Below are positions 7,272 through 13,763 of a stretch of 13,850 nucleotides of DNA, one piece after another. The notes under the pieces are model-generated. The model was given only the letters and a program-made list of their open reading frames with translations, was not told the origin of the DNA and did no database searches. Position 1 is the stretch's first letter; each line of letters begins with the position of its first letter. The DNA is from Xanthobacteraceae bacterium (lineage in GTDB: Bacteria; Pseudomonadota; Alphaproteobacteria; Rhizobiales; Xanthobacteraceae): the NCBI GenBank assembly GCA_030044035.1, contig JASHWN010000025.1, positions 1-13,850 of the forward strand. Reading direction: 5' to 3'. The translations under genes and the position numbers were made by a program.

Positions 7272-7437
7272 ATGAAGGCTGCAGCGCAGCAGGCAGGATG
7301 GTTGAGCGAAGCGAACGCAACAACCGCGCTAAGGCTTCTAGAGGGCTGCCCAGCAAAAGTCACCTTCCGGGCTCCCATGGAACAAAAACTCCAAACGACC
7401 GTTTATGCCTGCATTAACTCGCAATGGCACGGATCAC

Positions 7438-7443
7438 GGGAGG
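7438..7443 (+). promoter_or_regulatory. Ribosome-binding site choosing ATG 7451
   Basis: GGGAGG sits seven bases before ATG 7451 and selects this start over the in-frame ATG at 7424, which lies upstream of the motif. Confidence 0.8.
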
Positions 7444-7450
7444 CGCTGTA

Positions 7451-7930
7451 ATGTCTTTGTTCCGCAAAAGCCACCATCATCTCGTTCCCATACACCCCGA
7501 CAACGCTGCCAGCAACGACTGGATCGTCTTATTGGAGGCCAACACCATTGTCGGCGCGCCCGGCGGCAGGTTGCGGGTCGCAAAGACGACTCGGGAGCGC
7601 AAGATCGTCAAAAAATTCAGATCGCTCCGGCGCGAGCCGTTTCTGATCATCGAGGGCTACGATCCGCGCATCCACACTTTGTATTTCTGCCCGCAATTGT
7701 ACAAACATGAAGATGATCGGCTGGCGCCGCTCGAAGGTGAAGAGATCGGGCAGCTCGTAGCCAACGCGCTCGAGGACAATGTGAAATCCCGGCTGCCATG
7801 GTACGAGCCGACCGACGAATTGCCGGCCGACCCGATCATCACCGGCGACATCGTCAGAGACTTCGACACGCTCGTGGTCGACAAAACGCCGAAACGGCCG
7901 GTGGCGCTGGTCCGCTCGGCAGCGGAGTGA
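7451..7930 (+). CDS. Hypothetical protein, no family recognised
   Basis: This 159-residue protein is supported by a near-ideal ribosome-binding site and by GC-rich third codon positions like its neighbours. It opens MSLFRKSHHHLVPIH, with three consecutive histidines at 8-10, then a probable beta-rich region DWIVLLEANTIVGAPGGRLRVAK (24-45), a basic stretch RERKIVKKFRSLRREP (48-63), FLIIEGYDPRIHTLYFCPQLY (64-84) and an acidic C-terminal half with an EGEEIGQLVANALEDNV helix (95-111). It has no signal peptide or membrane helix, so it is probably cytosolic. It stands alone, 260 bases before the bactofilin gene and preceded by the structured gap. I propose no function; the mixed beta and helix layout suggests a small globular fold. 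Confidence 0.7.
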   Translation: MSLFRKSHHHLVPIHPDNAASNDWIVLLEANTIVGAPGGRLRVAKTTRERKIVKKFRSLRREPFLIIEGYDPRIHTLYFCPQLYKHEDDRLAPLEGEEIGQLVANALEDNVKSRLPWYEPTDELPADPIITGDIVRDFDTLVVDKTPKRPVALVRSAAE

Positions 7931-8190
7931 AGCTGCCGGTTTCCTGAATTTGCCGGCCGGGCGCCAGCGCCCGCACACCGTTCCGCCAACGAAACAGAGT
8001 CCCACGCGCTCGGATCGATCCACTCGCGGCTCATTTCGCGCGCTTGCCTTCCCTGTTGGCGAGGTCGCTACGGCGCGGTGAATAGTGGGACTTCTGGGGA
8101 TAACCCCGAATTCGTCATGCAAAACAGGCAGCACAGTCGTAGCGTTACCTCAGAGTTGAGAACTGCGTACGCGGCGGAAAGGGATCAACC

Positions 8191-8688
8191 ATGTCGGCGA
8201 CCGAATACTCCATGCCGGACCAGAATCGACTCTACATCGGCGAAGGCGTCACCATTAAGGGCGAAGTGGCCGTGCCCGATACGCTCGTGGTGTGCGGCAT
8301 GATCGACGGCGACGTATCGGCCGGCAATCTGATCGTGGGCGAAACCGGCACGATCAAAGGCCGCGTTACGGTTGCCGAAAACGCCGAGATTTACGGCAGG
8401 GTTTCCGAGAAGCTCGATGTCAAAAGTCTTTTGATCCTGCGCGCCCCCGGCCGTCTCGACGGCAATATCAGCTACGGCCTGCTGCAAATCGAGCAAGGCG
8501 CCAGCATTGCCGGCGGACTGAGCTCCATCGAGCGGCGCGCGGAACAGAGACCGGCGAAGCTCGACCTGGAGCCCAGGCCGGAACAGAGACTTGCCAAACA
8601 GGCCGCTTTGAGCGGCAACAGTTCGAAGCATCCCGGCCTGGCCGCCGTGGAGCCGCCGCGCCCCATACCGACGCCTTCAGTGCCGTGA
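8191..8688 (+). CDS. Bactofilin family cytoskeletal protein
   Basis: This 165-residue protein has the bactofilin core at about residues 12-108: repeating short strands with glycines, such as LYIGEGVTIKGEVAVPDTLVV, GMIDGDVSAGNLIVGETGTIKGRV, AENAEIYGRV and LILRAPGRLDGNISYGLLQIEQGA. Bactofilins fold as right-handed beta-helices that polymerise end to end into non-polar filaments, often placing cell-wall enzymes or stalk and polarity factors. The tail (about 110-165) is basic and proline-rich, probably disordered, with two EQR-x-AK copies. The N-terminus lacks an obvious hydrophobic membrane anchor. ATG 8191 has a purine-rich AAAGGGA upstream; M8 is possible. The 260-base gap before it contains only short GC palindromes (for example GGGGATAACCCC near 8097) and no clear promoter. 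It converges with a long coiled-coil gene. Confidence 0.92.
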   Translation: MSATEYSMPDQNRLYIGEGVTIKGEVAVPDTLVVCGMIDGDVSAGNLIVGETGTIKGRVTVAENAEIYGRVSEKLDVKSLLILRAPGRLDGNISYGLLQIEQGASIAGGLSSIERRAEQRPAKLDLEPRPEQRLAKQAALSGNSSKHPGLAAVEPPRPIPTPSVP

Positions 8689-8800
8689 CTTGCGCCTGAG
8701 CTTTTGCCGGTTCGGGTGCTGCATGCGGTAACAGTCGCGGCCACTGTGCGGCACCGCGGCGTGTCTAGCACGACCTATTTTTTACGTCGGTATACTTTGC

Positions 8801-8947
8801 CGTCATTAGCGAAGCGAAGCAATCCGGTGCCCCGTCCCCTCCCTCCCCCGCTTGCGGGGAGGGTTAGGGTGGGGGGATTGCTTCGTCGCGGAGCTTGTCG
8901 TCGAGCCGGCCGCCTCGGGCCGGACCCGTTGGCTCCTCGCAATGACG
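8801..8947. repeat. Nested intergenic palindromic repeat of the rhizobial dispersed type
   Basis: The outer ends are inverted: CGTCATTAGCGAAGCGAAGC at 8801-8820 against the complement of TCCTCGCAATGACG ending at 8947, with a second inverted pair GCAATCC (8819-8825) and GGATTGC (8875-8881). Inside lies a separate element, the CCCTCC...GGGTTAGGGTGGGG unit at about 8836-8876 with hairpin arms CCCTCCCCCGC / GCGGGGAGGG. Both units resemble short repeats scattered in alphaproteobacterial genomes. It lies between two convergent genes, where it may also act in termination. Copy number cannot be judged from one window. Confidence 0.75.
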
Positions 8948-8977
8948 AGATGCCAATCAGCTCGATGTAATCCGCGC

Positions 8978-10483
8978 CTACGCCGCCTGCTTCAGCTCAT
9001 CTTGCGGGGCGGACGGCTCGGCCGGGCTCGGCGCGACCGGCAGGCCCCGCAGCGCGCTGATTTCTTGCAGCAGGCGCGCCATGTCTTTGCGCGCAGCCTC
9101 GAGCCCGCCTTCGGCCATCGAACGCCCGAGCTGCTCGCGCTGCAGCTGCGCCTTGAGATCTTCGACCTGCACCTCATGCGAGCTGTGCGCCGCATCGCGC
9201 TCGTCCTGCAGCCTGGTCGCAAGCTCGCTCTGCTCGCCGACTTGGTGCTGCGCTTCGCGGTGGGCGGCTTCGCGTTCGTTGGCGACCTGTATCAGTTTGC
9301 GGCCATGCTCCGTCAGCGCGACGCGCTCTGCCTCGAGGTCCTTGATGCGCGCCTCGCGCTCGGCGAGCGCGGCTTCCGCACCGCCGAGCTTTTCGCTGGT
9401 TGCGCTATGCGCCGTCGAGGCCTCGATCAAGCGGCGCTCGAGCGCACGAATCTCATCGGTGCGCGAGGCCAGCGCCTGGCGCGCTTCGTTGAGCAGATTT
9501 TCAGTGAGGTCGGAGCGCGCTTGAACCGTCTCGAGGCGAGAGCTCAGCACGTTGAGCTGGTCGCGATGCTGGTGGACCGCTTCGTCGAGCGTGGCGGAAA
9601 GGAGCGTGCGCTCGGCTTGGGCGTCCGTCAGGTTGCGCTCGGTGGCCTGCAGCCGGGCCGCCGTCGCGGCGTGCGCCTTCTCGGCTTCGCTTAAGCGGCG
9701 CGCGGTCCGCGCCAGCTCGTTGAAGGTCTTCTCGAGCGACGCCTGCACCGCAGCGCGCTCCTGTTGGGTCTGCTTTGCTTGCTGCTGGATGATCTGCAGC
9801 TCGGCTTCCAGCTGGCCTATCTGCTGATCGGCCGCGACGGCGCGCTCGCCAAGACGAAGATTTTCGATGCGCCCCAACTGCAGCTCGGAAGCCTGGCGCT
9901 GCGCCAGGTTTTGCAGCTCCGCGGCCCGGGTGCGGTGCTCGGCCAGCTCGGCGAGCTGCCGGGCGTTGTTGCGCTCCAGCGCGGCCATGTTTTGCTTGGC
10001 CGCTGCAGCGGCTTCCTGCAGACGCGCGCATTCGGCCTTGAACGCGGCCGCCTTCTTCTGCACCGCGGCCAGATCGTCGCGAAGCTTGGTGCAAACCTCC
10101 TGCGCATTGTTGAGCGCACGTTGCAGGATCAGCTTTTCGCTTTTGGCCTCCTCGTAATTGCGCAGCGTGCTCGTTACCGGATCGAGCAGCTTGGCGATCG
10201 AAAGCTTGATAATGTCGAGCTCGGCGATCTTGTGCTCGGCGTCCAAGAGAAGAATGCGGACCGCTTCATTCTCCTCACCGAGCTTGGTCGCGATCGGCAC
10301 GAACAGGTCCTCGTCGAGCTCGACCTCGGTCTTTTGCGGCGGCGCGGCGACGGCAGACGGCGGCGCGATTGTCGGCTGCGGCGCGTTTGTCTGCGGCGGT
10401 GCGATTGTCGGTGGCTCGGCGCTGGGCTGCCCCGCGTTCCGGGGCTCGGATTTGCGGCCGAGCAAGGTGACAAATTTGGACAT
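8978..10483 (-). CDS. Long coiled-coil protein, possibly cytoskeletal or cell-envelope related
   Basis: This 501-residue protein starts with a short conserved-looking head MSKFVTLLGRKS, then a proline/alanine-rich linker (about 13-50) with PTIAPP repeated at 25-30 and 37-42, an acidic segment KTEVELDEDLFVPIATKL, and then almost uninterrupted heptad-rich helix from about residue 68 to 480 (dense A, E, Q, R, L; no glycine-rich breaks), ending in a proline-rich tail APSPAEPSAPQDELKQAA. It has no signal peptide or membrane segment. I do not recognise a named family; the build is like crescentin, intermediate-filament-like or SMC-arm proteins but without an ATPase head. ATG 10483 is chosen for its AGAGGAGA eight bases upstream; the frame is open to 10555. 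It converges with a bactofilin and has a perfect CtrA-type box upstream, which together hint at a cell-cycle-timed structural role (inference). Confidence 0.88.
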   Translation of the reverse strand: MSKFVTLLGRKSEPRNAGQPSAEPPTIAPPQTNAPQPTIAPPSAVAAPPQKTEVELDEDLFVPIATKLGEENEAVRILLLDAEHKIAELDIIKLSIAKLLDPVTSTLRNYEEAKSEKLILQRALNNAQEVCTKLRDDLAAVQKKAAAFKAECARLQEAAAAAKQNMAALERNNARQLAELAEHRTRAAELQNLAQRQASELQLGRIENLRLGERAVAADQQIGQLEAELQIIQQQAKQTQQERAAVQASLEKTFNELARTARRLSEAEKAHAATAARLQATERNLTDAQAERTLLSATLDEAVHQHRDQLNVLSSRLETVQARSDLTENLLNEARQALASRTDEIRALERRLIEASTAHSATSEKLGGAEAALAEREARIKDLEAERVALTEHGRKLIQVANEREAAHREAQHQVGEQSELATRLQDERDAAHSSHEVQVEDLKAQLQREQLGRSMAEGGLEAARKDMARLLQEISALRGLPVAPSPAEPSAPQDELKQAA

Positions 10484-10490
10484 GAGGTTG

Positions 10491-10498
10491 TCTCCTCT
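10491..10498 (-). promoter_or_regulatory. Ribosome-binding site choosing start 10483
   Basis: On the minus strand AGAGGAGA ends seven bases before ATG 10483-10481. It selects this start over an in-frame upstream start at 10555. Confidence 0.8.
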
Positions 10499-10551
10499 TG
10501 CACCGATGCGCCCGGTGGAGGCGACGCCTGAATCACTCCGCCCTATGGTTA

Positions 10552-10568
10552 CCAAATCCTTGATTTGG
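10552..10568. promoter_or_regulatory. Perfect 7-bp inverted repeat, possible operator
   Basis: CCAAATC (10552-10558) and GATTTGG (10562-10568) are perfect inverted copies with a 3-base spacer. They lie between the CtrA-type box and the coiled-coil gene start. The AT content stands out from the surroundings. A second small palindrome TGGTTACCA overlaps at 10546-10554. The binding protein, if any, is unknown. Confidence 0.4.
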
Positions 10569-10572
10569 AAAG

Positions 10573-10588
10573 GTTAATGGAATGTTAA
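10573..10588 (-). promoter_or_regulatory. Putative CtrA binding site (TTAA-N7-TTAAC)
   Basis: On the minus strand the sequence reads TTAACATTCCATTAAC: two TTAA half-sites separated by exactly seven bases and ending in C, the consensus for the alphaproteobacterial cell-cycle regulator CtrA. It is oriented toward, and about 90 bases upstream of, the coiled-coil gene start at 10483. In a sequence this GC-rich, a perfect 9-position match is uncommon. No convincing -10 box was found, so the transcription start is unknown. Confidence 0.6.
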
Positions 10589-10651
10589 TCGGCGTCAGGC
10601 GTTGCCCTCGACGGCCTGTCTGATCGGCCGGAAAACAGCAGAAATCGCGAC

Positions 10652-11117
10652 TTACGACGCGCCGCCGGCCGCGCGCGCCTCCTCGAGCGCAGACTTCAAG
10701 TCGCGTTTCTTCGGGCCACGCGAGGCGAGCAGCCGGTGAATGCGGTCGCGCACGCTTTGCGAATCGTAGGGTTTTGGCACGTGGTCCTGCTGATCGCAGA
10801 GATCGGACGCCGCCTGCGCCGAGCGATAGACGCTGCCGGCAAGAATCACGTCGATATCGGGCGCGTTCGCCCGCACCCACTGGGCGACCGCAAAGCCGTC
10901 CATGCTGCCGGGCATCTCGACGTCGGTGAACACCACCGTCGATCGGGCGCTCGGATTGGCGCAGCACCAAGAGCGCCTCGTCGGCGTGCGCCGCTTCGAT
11001 GACCTTGTCGCCGCAATCGCGCAAGTGTTCGGCGATCACCAGCCGGATCAGAGCCTCGTCCTCGACCACCAGGATGGTGGCCGCGACCTTGAGCGGTTCA
11101 GGGTCGCTTTCGGGCAT
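10652..11117 (-). pseudogene. Single-domain (CheY-like) response regulator with a one-base frameshift
   Basis: From ATG 11117 the frame encodes ILVVEDEALIRLVIAEHLRD and VIEAAHADEALLVLRQSERPID, the first half of a receiver domain. The match then stops abruptly and resumes one frame over at 10936 with VVFTDVEMPGSMDGFAVAQW through VPKPYDSQSVRDRIHRLL, ending at 10652. Dropping one G at about 10936-10937 restores a normal receiver of about 154 residues with the acidic pair (E19-D20), phosphoacceptor D65, a serine near S95 and lysine K115. It is either a real inactivating mutation or a sequencing error; nothing else in the domain looks decayed. The start overlaps the end of the upstream receiver gene by 20 bases, so they form one unit. 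No output domain is present; the C-terminal tail KKRDLKSALEEARAAGG is charged and helical. Confidence 0.85.
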
Positions 11118-11520
11118 GATGCGGCTCCGCCAGCAGGGACTTCACGCGTTCCACCAACGCCGTGAGGACGAACGGCTTGGCAAAGAACGCATCGGCGAAG
11201 CAGGTCACCTCGTGCCCGGCCGGCTGGCTGGACGCCACGATCAGCTTCAGACCGGGGCGCGCCGCCCGCGCTGCATGCGCCAGCGCCAAACCGTCGACGT
11301 CGCTCGGCATGCGGATGTCAGTGAGCAGGAGCTGGACCGGCAGTGCGCTTTGCAGAATGCGCAACGCCTCGTCGGCATTCGACGCTTCGATGACGGTGAT
11401 GCCCTGGGACCGCAACGCATCGGCGACCATCAGACGAATGAGCACTTCGTCTTCGACCACCAATACGGTGGTCTTGTCCTCCCCGAGCTGCGGCTCGCAC
11501 ACGACTTGCTCCACGCTCAC
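11098..11520 (-). CDS. Single-domain (CheY-like) response regulator
   Basis: This 140-residue protein is a lone receiver domain. It shows TVLVVEDEVLIRLMVADALRSQ with the acidic pair E23-D24, phosphoacceptor D68 in LLLTDIRMPSDVDG, the switch serine in VASSQ (98-99) and lysine K115 in FFAKPF. There is no DNA-binding or enzymatic output domain, so it should act by protein contact or in a phosphorelay; the partner kinase is not in the window. I use GTG 11520 because a GGAAGG lies about nine bases upstream and the frame further up (to 11676) is not domain-like. Its end overlaps the next receiver gene by 20 bases. The two proteins share VVEDE-x-LIRL and EA-x-x-ADEAL, so they are likely tandem duplicates. 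It is transcribed divergently from the MFS gene, with 221 bases between. Confidence 0.88.
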   Translation of the reverse strand: MSVEQVVCEPQLGEDKTTVLVVEDEVLIRLMVADALRSQGITVIEASNADEALRILQSALPVQLLLTDIRMPSDVDGLALAHAARAARPGLKLIVASSQPAGHEVTCFADAFFAKPFVLTALVERVKSLLAEPHHARKRP

Positions 11521-11741
11521 TATAAACCGCCTTCCATCCGGGCCGCTCCACTGTGAGCGACAGCAATTGCGGGGATAGCCGCCAGCGCTCCTCCTCTCTC
11601 GACGATCGACATCCCAGCTCAAGCCGCGGCACTGTGCAATAACCGGCCGTTGCCTGGATTTGTTCTGCACCGCCACGGCCGACTGGGCGGCGCCTCAGCC
11701 CGGCGCGTGGCTTTCGCCAGCGCCCTATTTCATAATGTCGC

Positions 11742-12890
11742 ATGGGCTTCGACACCCGCAGCCTGGCCGTTGCCACCTCAGGTTTCTGTGCCTTCGTCAA
11801 CCTCTATTCGGTGCAGGCGCTGCTGCCGGCGCTGGCCAAGGAATTTAACGTCGGTGCCGGCGAAATTTCCTGGCTGATGACGGCGGGCACGGCGGCCATC
11901 GCGCTGACCGCGCCGTTCACCGGCGCGTTGGCCGACGTGGTCGGGCGCAAGCGCCTGATCACTGCCGCCATGTTCGCCGTGGTGGTGCCGACACTGCTCA
12001 TGACGCTGGTGCACAGCGTGCCGGCCTTCGCGTTCTGGCGCTTCGTGCAGGGTCTGTTGCTGCCGCCGATCTTCACCGTCGCGGTCGCCTATATCGGCGA
12101 CGAGTGGCCGGCCGCCGAGGTGCCGCGCGTCGCCGGCATCTATATTTCCGGCACCAGCATCGGCGGCTTTTGCGGCCGCTTCATTCCCGGCGTGCTGACC
12201 GATCTGATCGGCTGGCGCCTCGCCTTCGCGGTGGTGGCGCTGATCACGCTCGCCGCGGCACTCGTCGTCGCCTCAACGCTGCCGCGCGAGCGCCGCTTCG
12301 TCCGCTCGGGCGGCTTCGCCGCCTCGCTTGCGCAGATGCTGCAGCATTTGCGCGAGGCGCAGCTCGTCGCGACCTACGCCATCGGCTTCGGCGTGCTGTT
12401 CAATTTCATCGCCACCTTCACCTATGTGAGCTTCCATCTGGCGGCGCCGCCCTATCGCTTCTCGCCGACGCTCTTGGGCGCGCTGTTTCTCACTTACCTT
12501 GCGTCGAGCCCGATCGTGCCCTGGGTCGGCCGCGCCATCGCGCTGTTCGGCCGGCGGCCGTTCGTGCTTGGCGTCATCGCGCTGTGGATGATCGGCGTGC
12601 TCTTGCTCTTGGCGCCGCCGGTCGCCGCCATCATGGCCGGACTGACCCTGTGCGCGGTCTGCGGCATGATCTGCCAGGCGGTGTCGACCGGCTACGTGGC
12701 GATGACGGCCAAGCTTGGCCGCTCGTCGGCGGTCGGCCTATACGCCACGAGTTATTATGTCGGCGGCAGCGCCGGCGCCTTCATCACCGGCGTGGCCTGG
12801 ACTTTCGCCGGCTGGAACGGCTGCGTTGCCGTGATCTTGGCCATGCAGGTGATCATCGCGGCCATTGTCGCGGCGATGTGGGGGCGCTGA
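11742..12890 (+). CDS. MFS transporter, YnfM-like
   Basis: This 382-residue inner-membrane protein has about 12 hydrophobic segments and the major facilitator signature: motif A GALADVVGRKRL at 61-72 between helices 2 and 3, the RFVQGLLLPPIF region of helix 4, and the motif-A-like WVGRAIALFGRRPFVLG at the start of the C-terminal half. The opening LYSVQALLPALAKEFNVGAGEISWLMTAGT matches the YnfM subgroup of drug or small-solute exporters. Substrate is unknown; proton-driven efflux is the usual role. The start is ATG 11742, which has no Shine-Dalgarno; a CATAAT hexamer lies at 11731-11736, so the mRNA could be nearly leaderless. It is divergent from the response-regulator pair and followed by a repeat element 10 bases after its stop. 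Confidence 0.88.
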   Translation: MGFDTRSLAVATSGFCAFVNLYSVQALLPALAKEFNVGAGEISWLMTAGTAAIALTAPFTGALADVVGRKRLITAAMFAVVVPTLLMTLVHSVPAFAFWRFVQGLLLPPIFTVAVAYIGDEWPAAEVPRVAGIYISGTSIGGFCGRFIPGVLTDLIGWRLAFAVVALITLAAALVVASTLPRERRFVRSGGFAASLAQMLQHLREAQLVATYAIGFGVLFNFIATFTYVSFHLAAPPYRFSPTLLGALFLTYLASSPIVPWVGRAIALFGRRPFVLGVIALWMIGVLLLLAPPVAAIMAGLTLCAVCGMICQAVSTGYVAMTAKLGRSSAVGLYATSYYVGGSAGAFITGVAWTFAGWNGCVAVILAMQVIIAAIVAAMWGR

Positions 12891-12900
12891 TGCTAGTAAT

Positions 12901-12997
12901 CCGCTCGTCCCGGCGACAGCGCGCGAAAGCGGGGACCCAGCTTGTCTGCTAGACACAGAGCGTGCATCTGGATTCCCGCTTTCGCGGGAATGAGCGG
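12901..12997. repeat. MITE-like element with imperfect terminal inverted repeats
   Basis: The left arm CCGCTCGTCCC... GCGAAAGCGGGGACCCAG and the right arm CTGGATTCCCGCTTTCGCGG... TGAGCGG are imperfect reverse complements over about 38 bases, with about 20 unpaired bases (CTTGTCTGCTAGACACAGAG region) between. A tight inner hairpin TTCCCGC-TTTC-GCGGGAA lies at 12973-12990. Such GATTCCCGCTTTCGCGGGAATGA palindromes are, from memory, widespread in rhizobial intergenic DNA. It begins 10 bases after the MFS stop and ends 33 bases before the RraA-like start. It carries no gene. Confidence 0.7.
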
Positions 12998-13014
12998 ACA
13001 ACAGTAGCGGGCCG

Positions 13015-13021
13015 AAGGAGG
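13015..13021 (+). promoter_or_regulatory. Ribosome-binding site choosing ATG 13031
   Basis: AAGGAGG lies nine bases before ATG 13031. An in-frame ATG at 12962 sits inside the inverted-repeat element and would add 23 unrelated residues, so 13031 is preferred. Confidence 0.85.
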
Positions 13022-13030
13022 GGAAGCGTC

Positions 13031-13702
13031 ATGATCTCTGAACAGCAATTCAAATTCTTACGCTCGATCGATACGCCGACCGTGTGCAATCTGATCGAGA
13101 TCGTGGCGCCGGAGCGGCGCGGCGCCGGTTATACGGCGGTGCACCTGCACTGCCCGTTTCCCGATCTGCCGCCGATGGTCGGCTTCGCCAAGACCGTGAC
13201 CATCCGCGCCCGCGATAAGGTGAGCGGACCGAGCTACATGCAAAAGCGCATGGACTATCTCGATTACGTCGCCGGCGCGCCGCAGCCGGGCGTGGTGCTG
13301 ATCCAGGATCTCGACGAACCGCCCGGCTACGGCGCGTTCTGGGGCGAGGTGCAGACCAACGTGCACAAGGCGCTCGGCTGCCTCGGCACGGTGACCAACG
13401 GCTCGATCCGCGATATCGCCGCGGTGGCCGAGGGCTTTCAGATGCTGGCCGGCTCGTTCGCGCCGTCGCACGCCTACGTGCACGTGGTCGAGTTCGGCCT
13501 GACGGTGACGATCCACGGCATGGCGGCGCAGAGCGGCGATCTCATTCACGCCGATCGCCACGGCGCCGTGGTGGTGCCGACGGACAAGATCGACGCCATG
13601 GCGACGGCGCTCGACGGCCTGATGAAGCAAGAGGCGCGCATCATCGCCGCGGCAAAATCCGGTCAAGGAGTCGAAGCCATCAAGGCAGCATTTCGGGGGT
13701 GA
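13031..13702 (+). CDS. RraA-family protein (HMG aldolase / RNase E regulator-like fold)
   Basis: This 223-residue cytosolic protein has the RraA fold signatures: SIDTPTVCNLIE at 12-23, VTIRARDK (about 56-63), LIQDLDEP (90-97), GCLGTVTNGSIRDIAAVAEG (116-135) and GDLIHADRHGAVVVP (169-183). Members include class II pyruvate aldolases acting on 4-hydroxy-4-methyl-2-oxoglutarate, oxaloacetate decarboxylases and the E. coli RNase E inhibitor RraA; many are misnamed as menaquinone methyltransferases. The aldolase motif D-x20-R-D is represented as E106-x20-R127-D128, so the second half is intact and the first aspartate is glutamate. The exact substrate is therefore open; an aldolase or lyase role in a catabolic pathway is more likely than RNase control. 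It stands 140 bases after the MFS gene across a repeat, so cotranscription is possible. A palindrome follows the stop. Confidence 0.88.
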   Translation: MISEQQFKFLRSIDTPTVCNLIEIVAPERRGAGYTAVHLHCPFPDLPPMVGFAKTVTIRARDKVSGPSYMQKRMDYLDYVAGAPQPGVVLIQDLDEPPGYGAFWGEVQTNVHKALGCLGTVTNGSIRDIAAVAEGFQMLAGSFAPSHAYVHVVEFGLTVTIHGMAAQSGDLIHADRHGAVVVPTDKIDAMATALDGLMKQEARIIAAAKSGQGVEAIKAAFRG

Positions 13703-13712
13703 CGCCTTGACC

Positions 13713-13737
13713 CTCCCCTGCAGGGCCTGCAGGGGAG
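13713..13737. repeat. Perfect palindromic hairpin between convergent genes
   Basis: CTCCCCTGCAG (13713-13723) and CTGCAGGGGAG (13727-13737) are perfect 11-base inverted copies around GGC. The element resembles short rhizobial intergenic palindromes. It lies between the RraA-like stop (13702) and a minus-strand gene ending at 13764, so it may serve as a bidirectional terminator although neither side has a T-run. Confidence 0.65.
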
Positions 13738-13763
13738 AGTGAGGTGAAGAGAGAAAAGAGCGT

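Noticed and set aside
7290..7330. GGTTG ... CAACC inverted segment with GAGCGAAGCGAACGC
   Set aside because: Short, imperfect arms; may be part of a dispersed repeat but one copy cannot show it.
7955..7975. GGGCG-CCAG-CGCCC hairpin after the 7451 gene
   Set aside because: Short stem with no T-run; common by chance in GC-rich DNA, so not called a terminator.
8773..8797. TTTTTT run and TATACT hexamer after the bactofilin gene
   Set aside because: The stem before the T-run is only about four base pairs and TATACT lacks a matching -35; not enough for a terminator or promoter call.
8852..9694. 280-codon plus-strand frame antisense to the coiled-coil gene
   Set aside because: The minus-strand frame has a good ribosome-binding site and clear heptad pattern; the plus frame begins in the repeat and looks like a shadow.
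12104..12952. 282-codon frame overlapping the MFS gene
   Set aside because: It is an arginine/histidine-rich frame-shifted shadow of the transporter, which has clear membrane helices and motif A.
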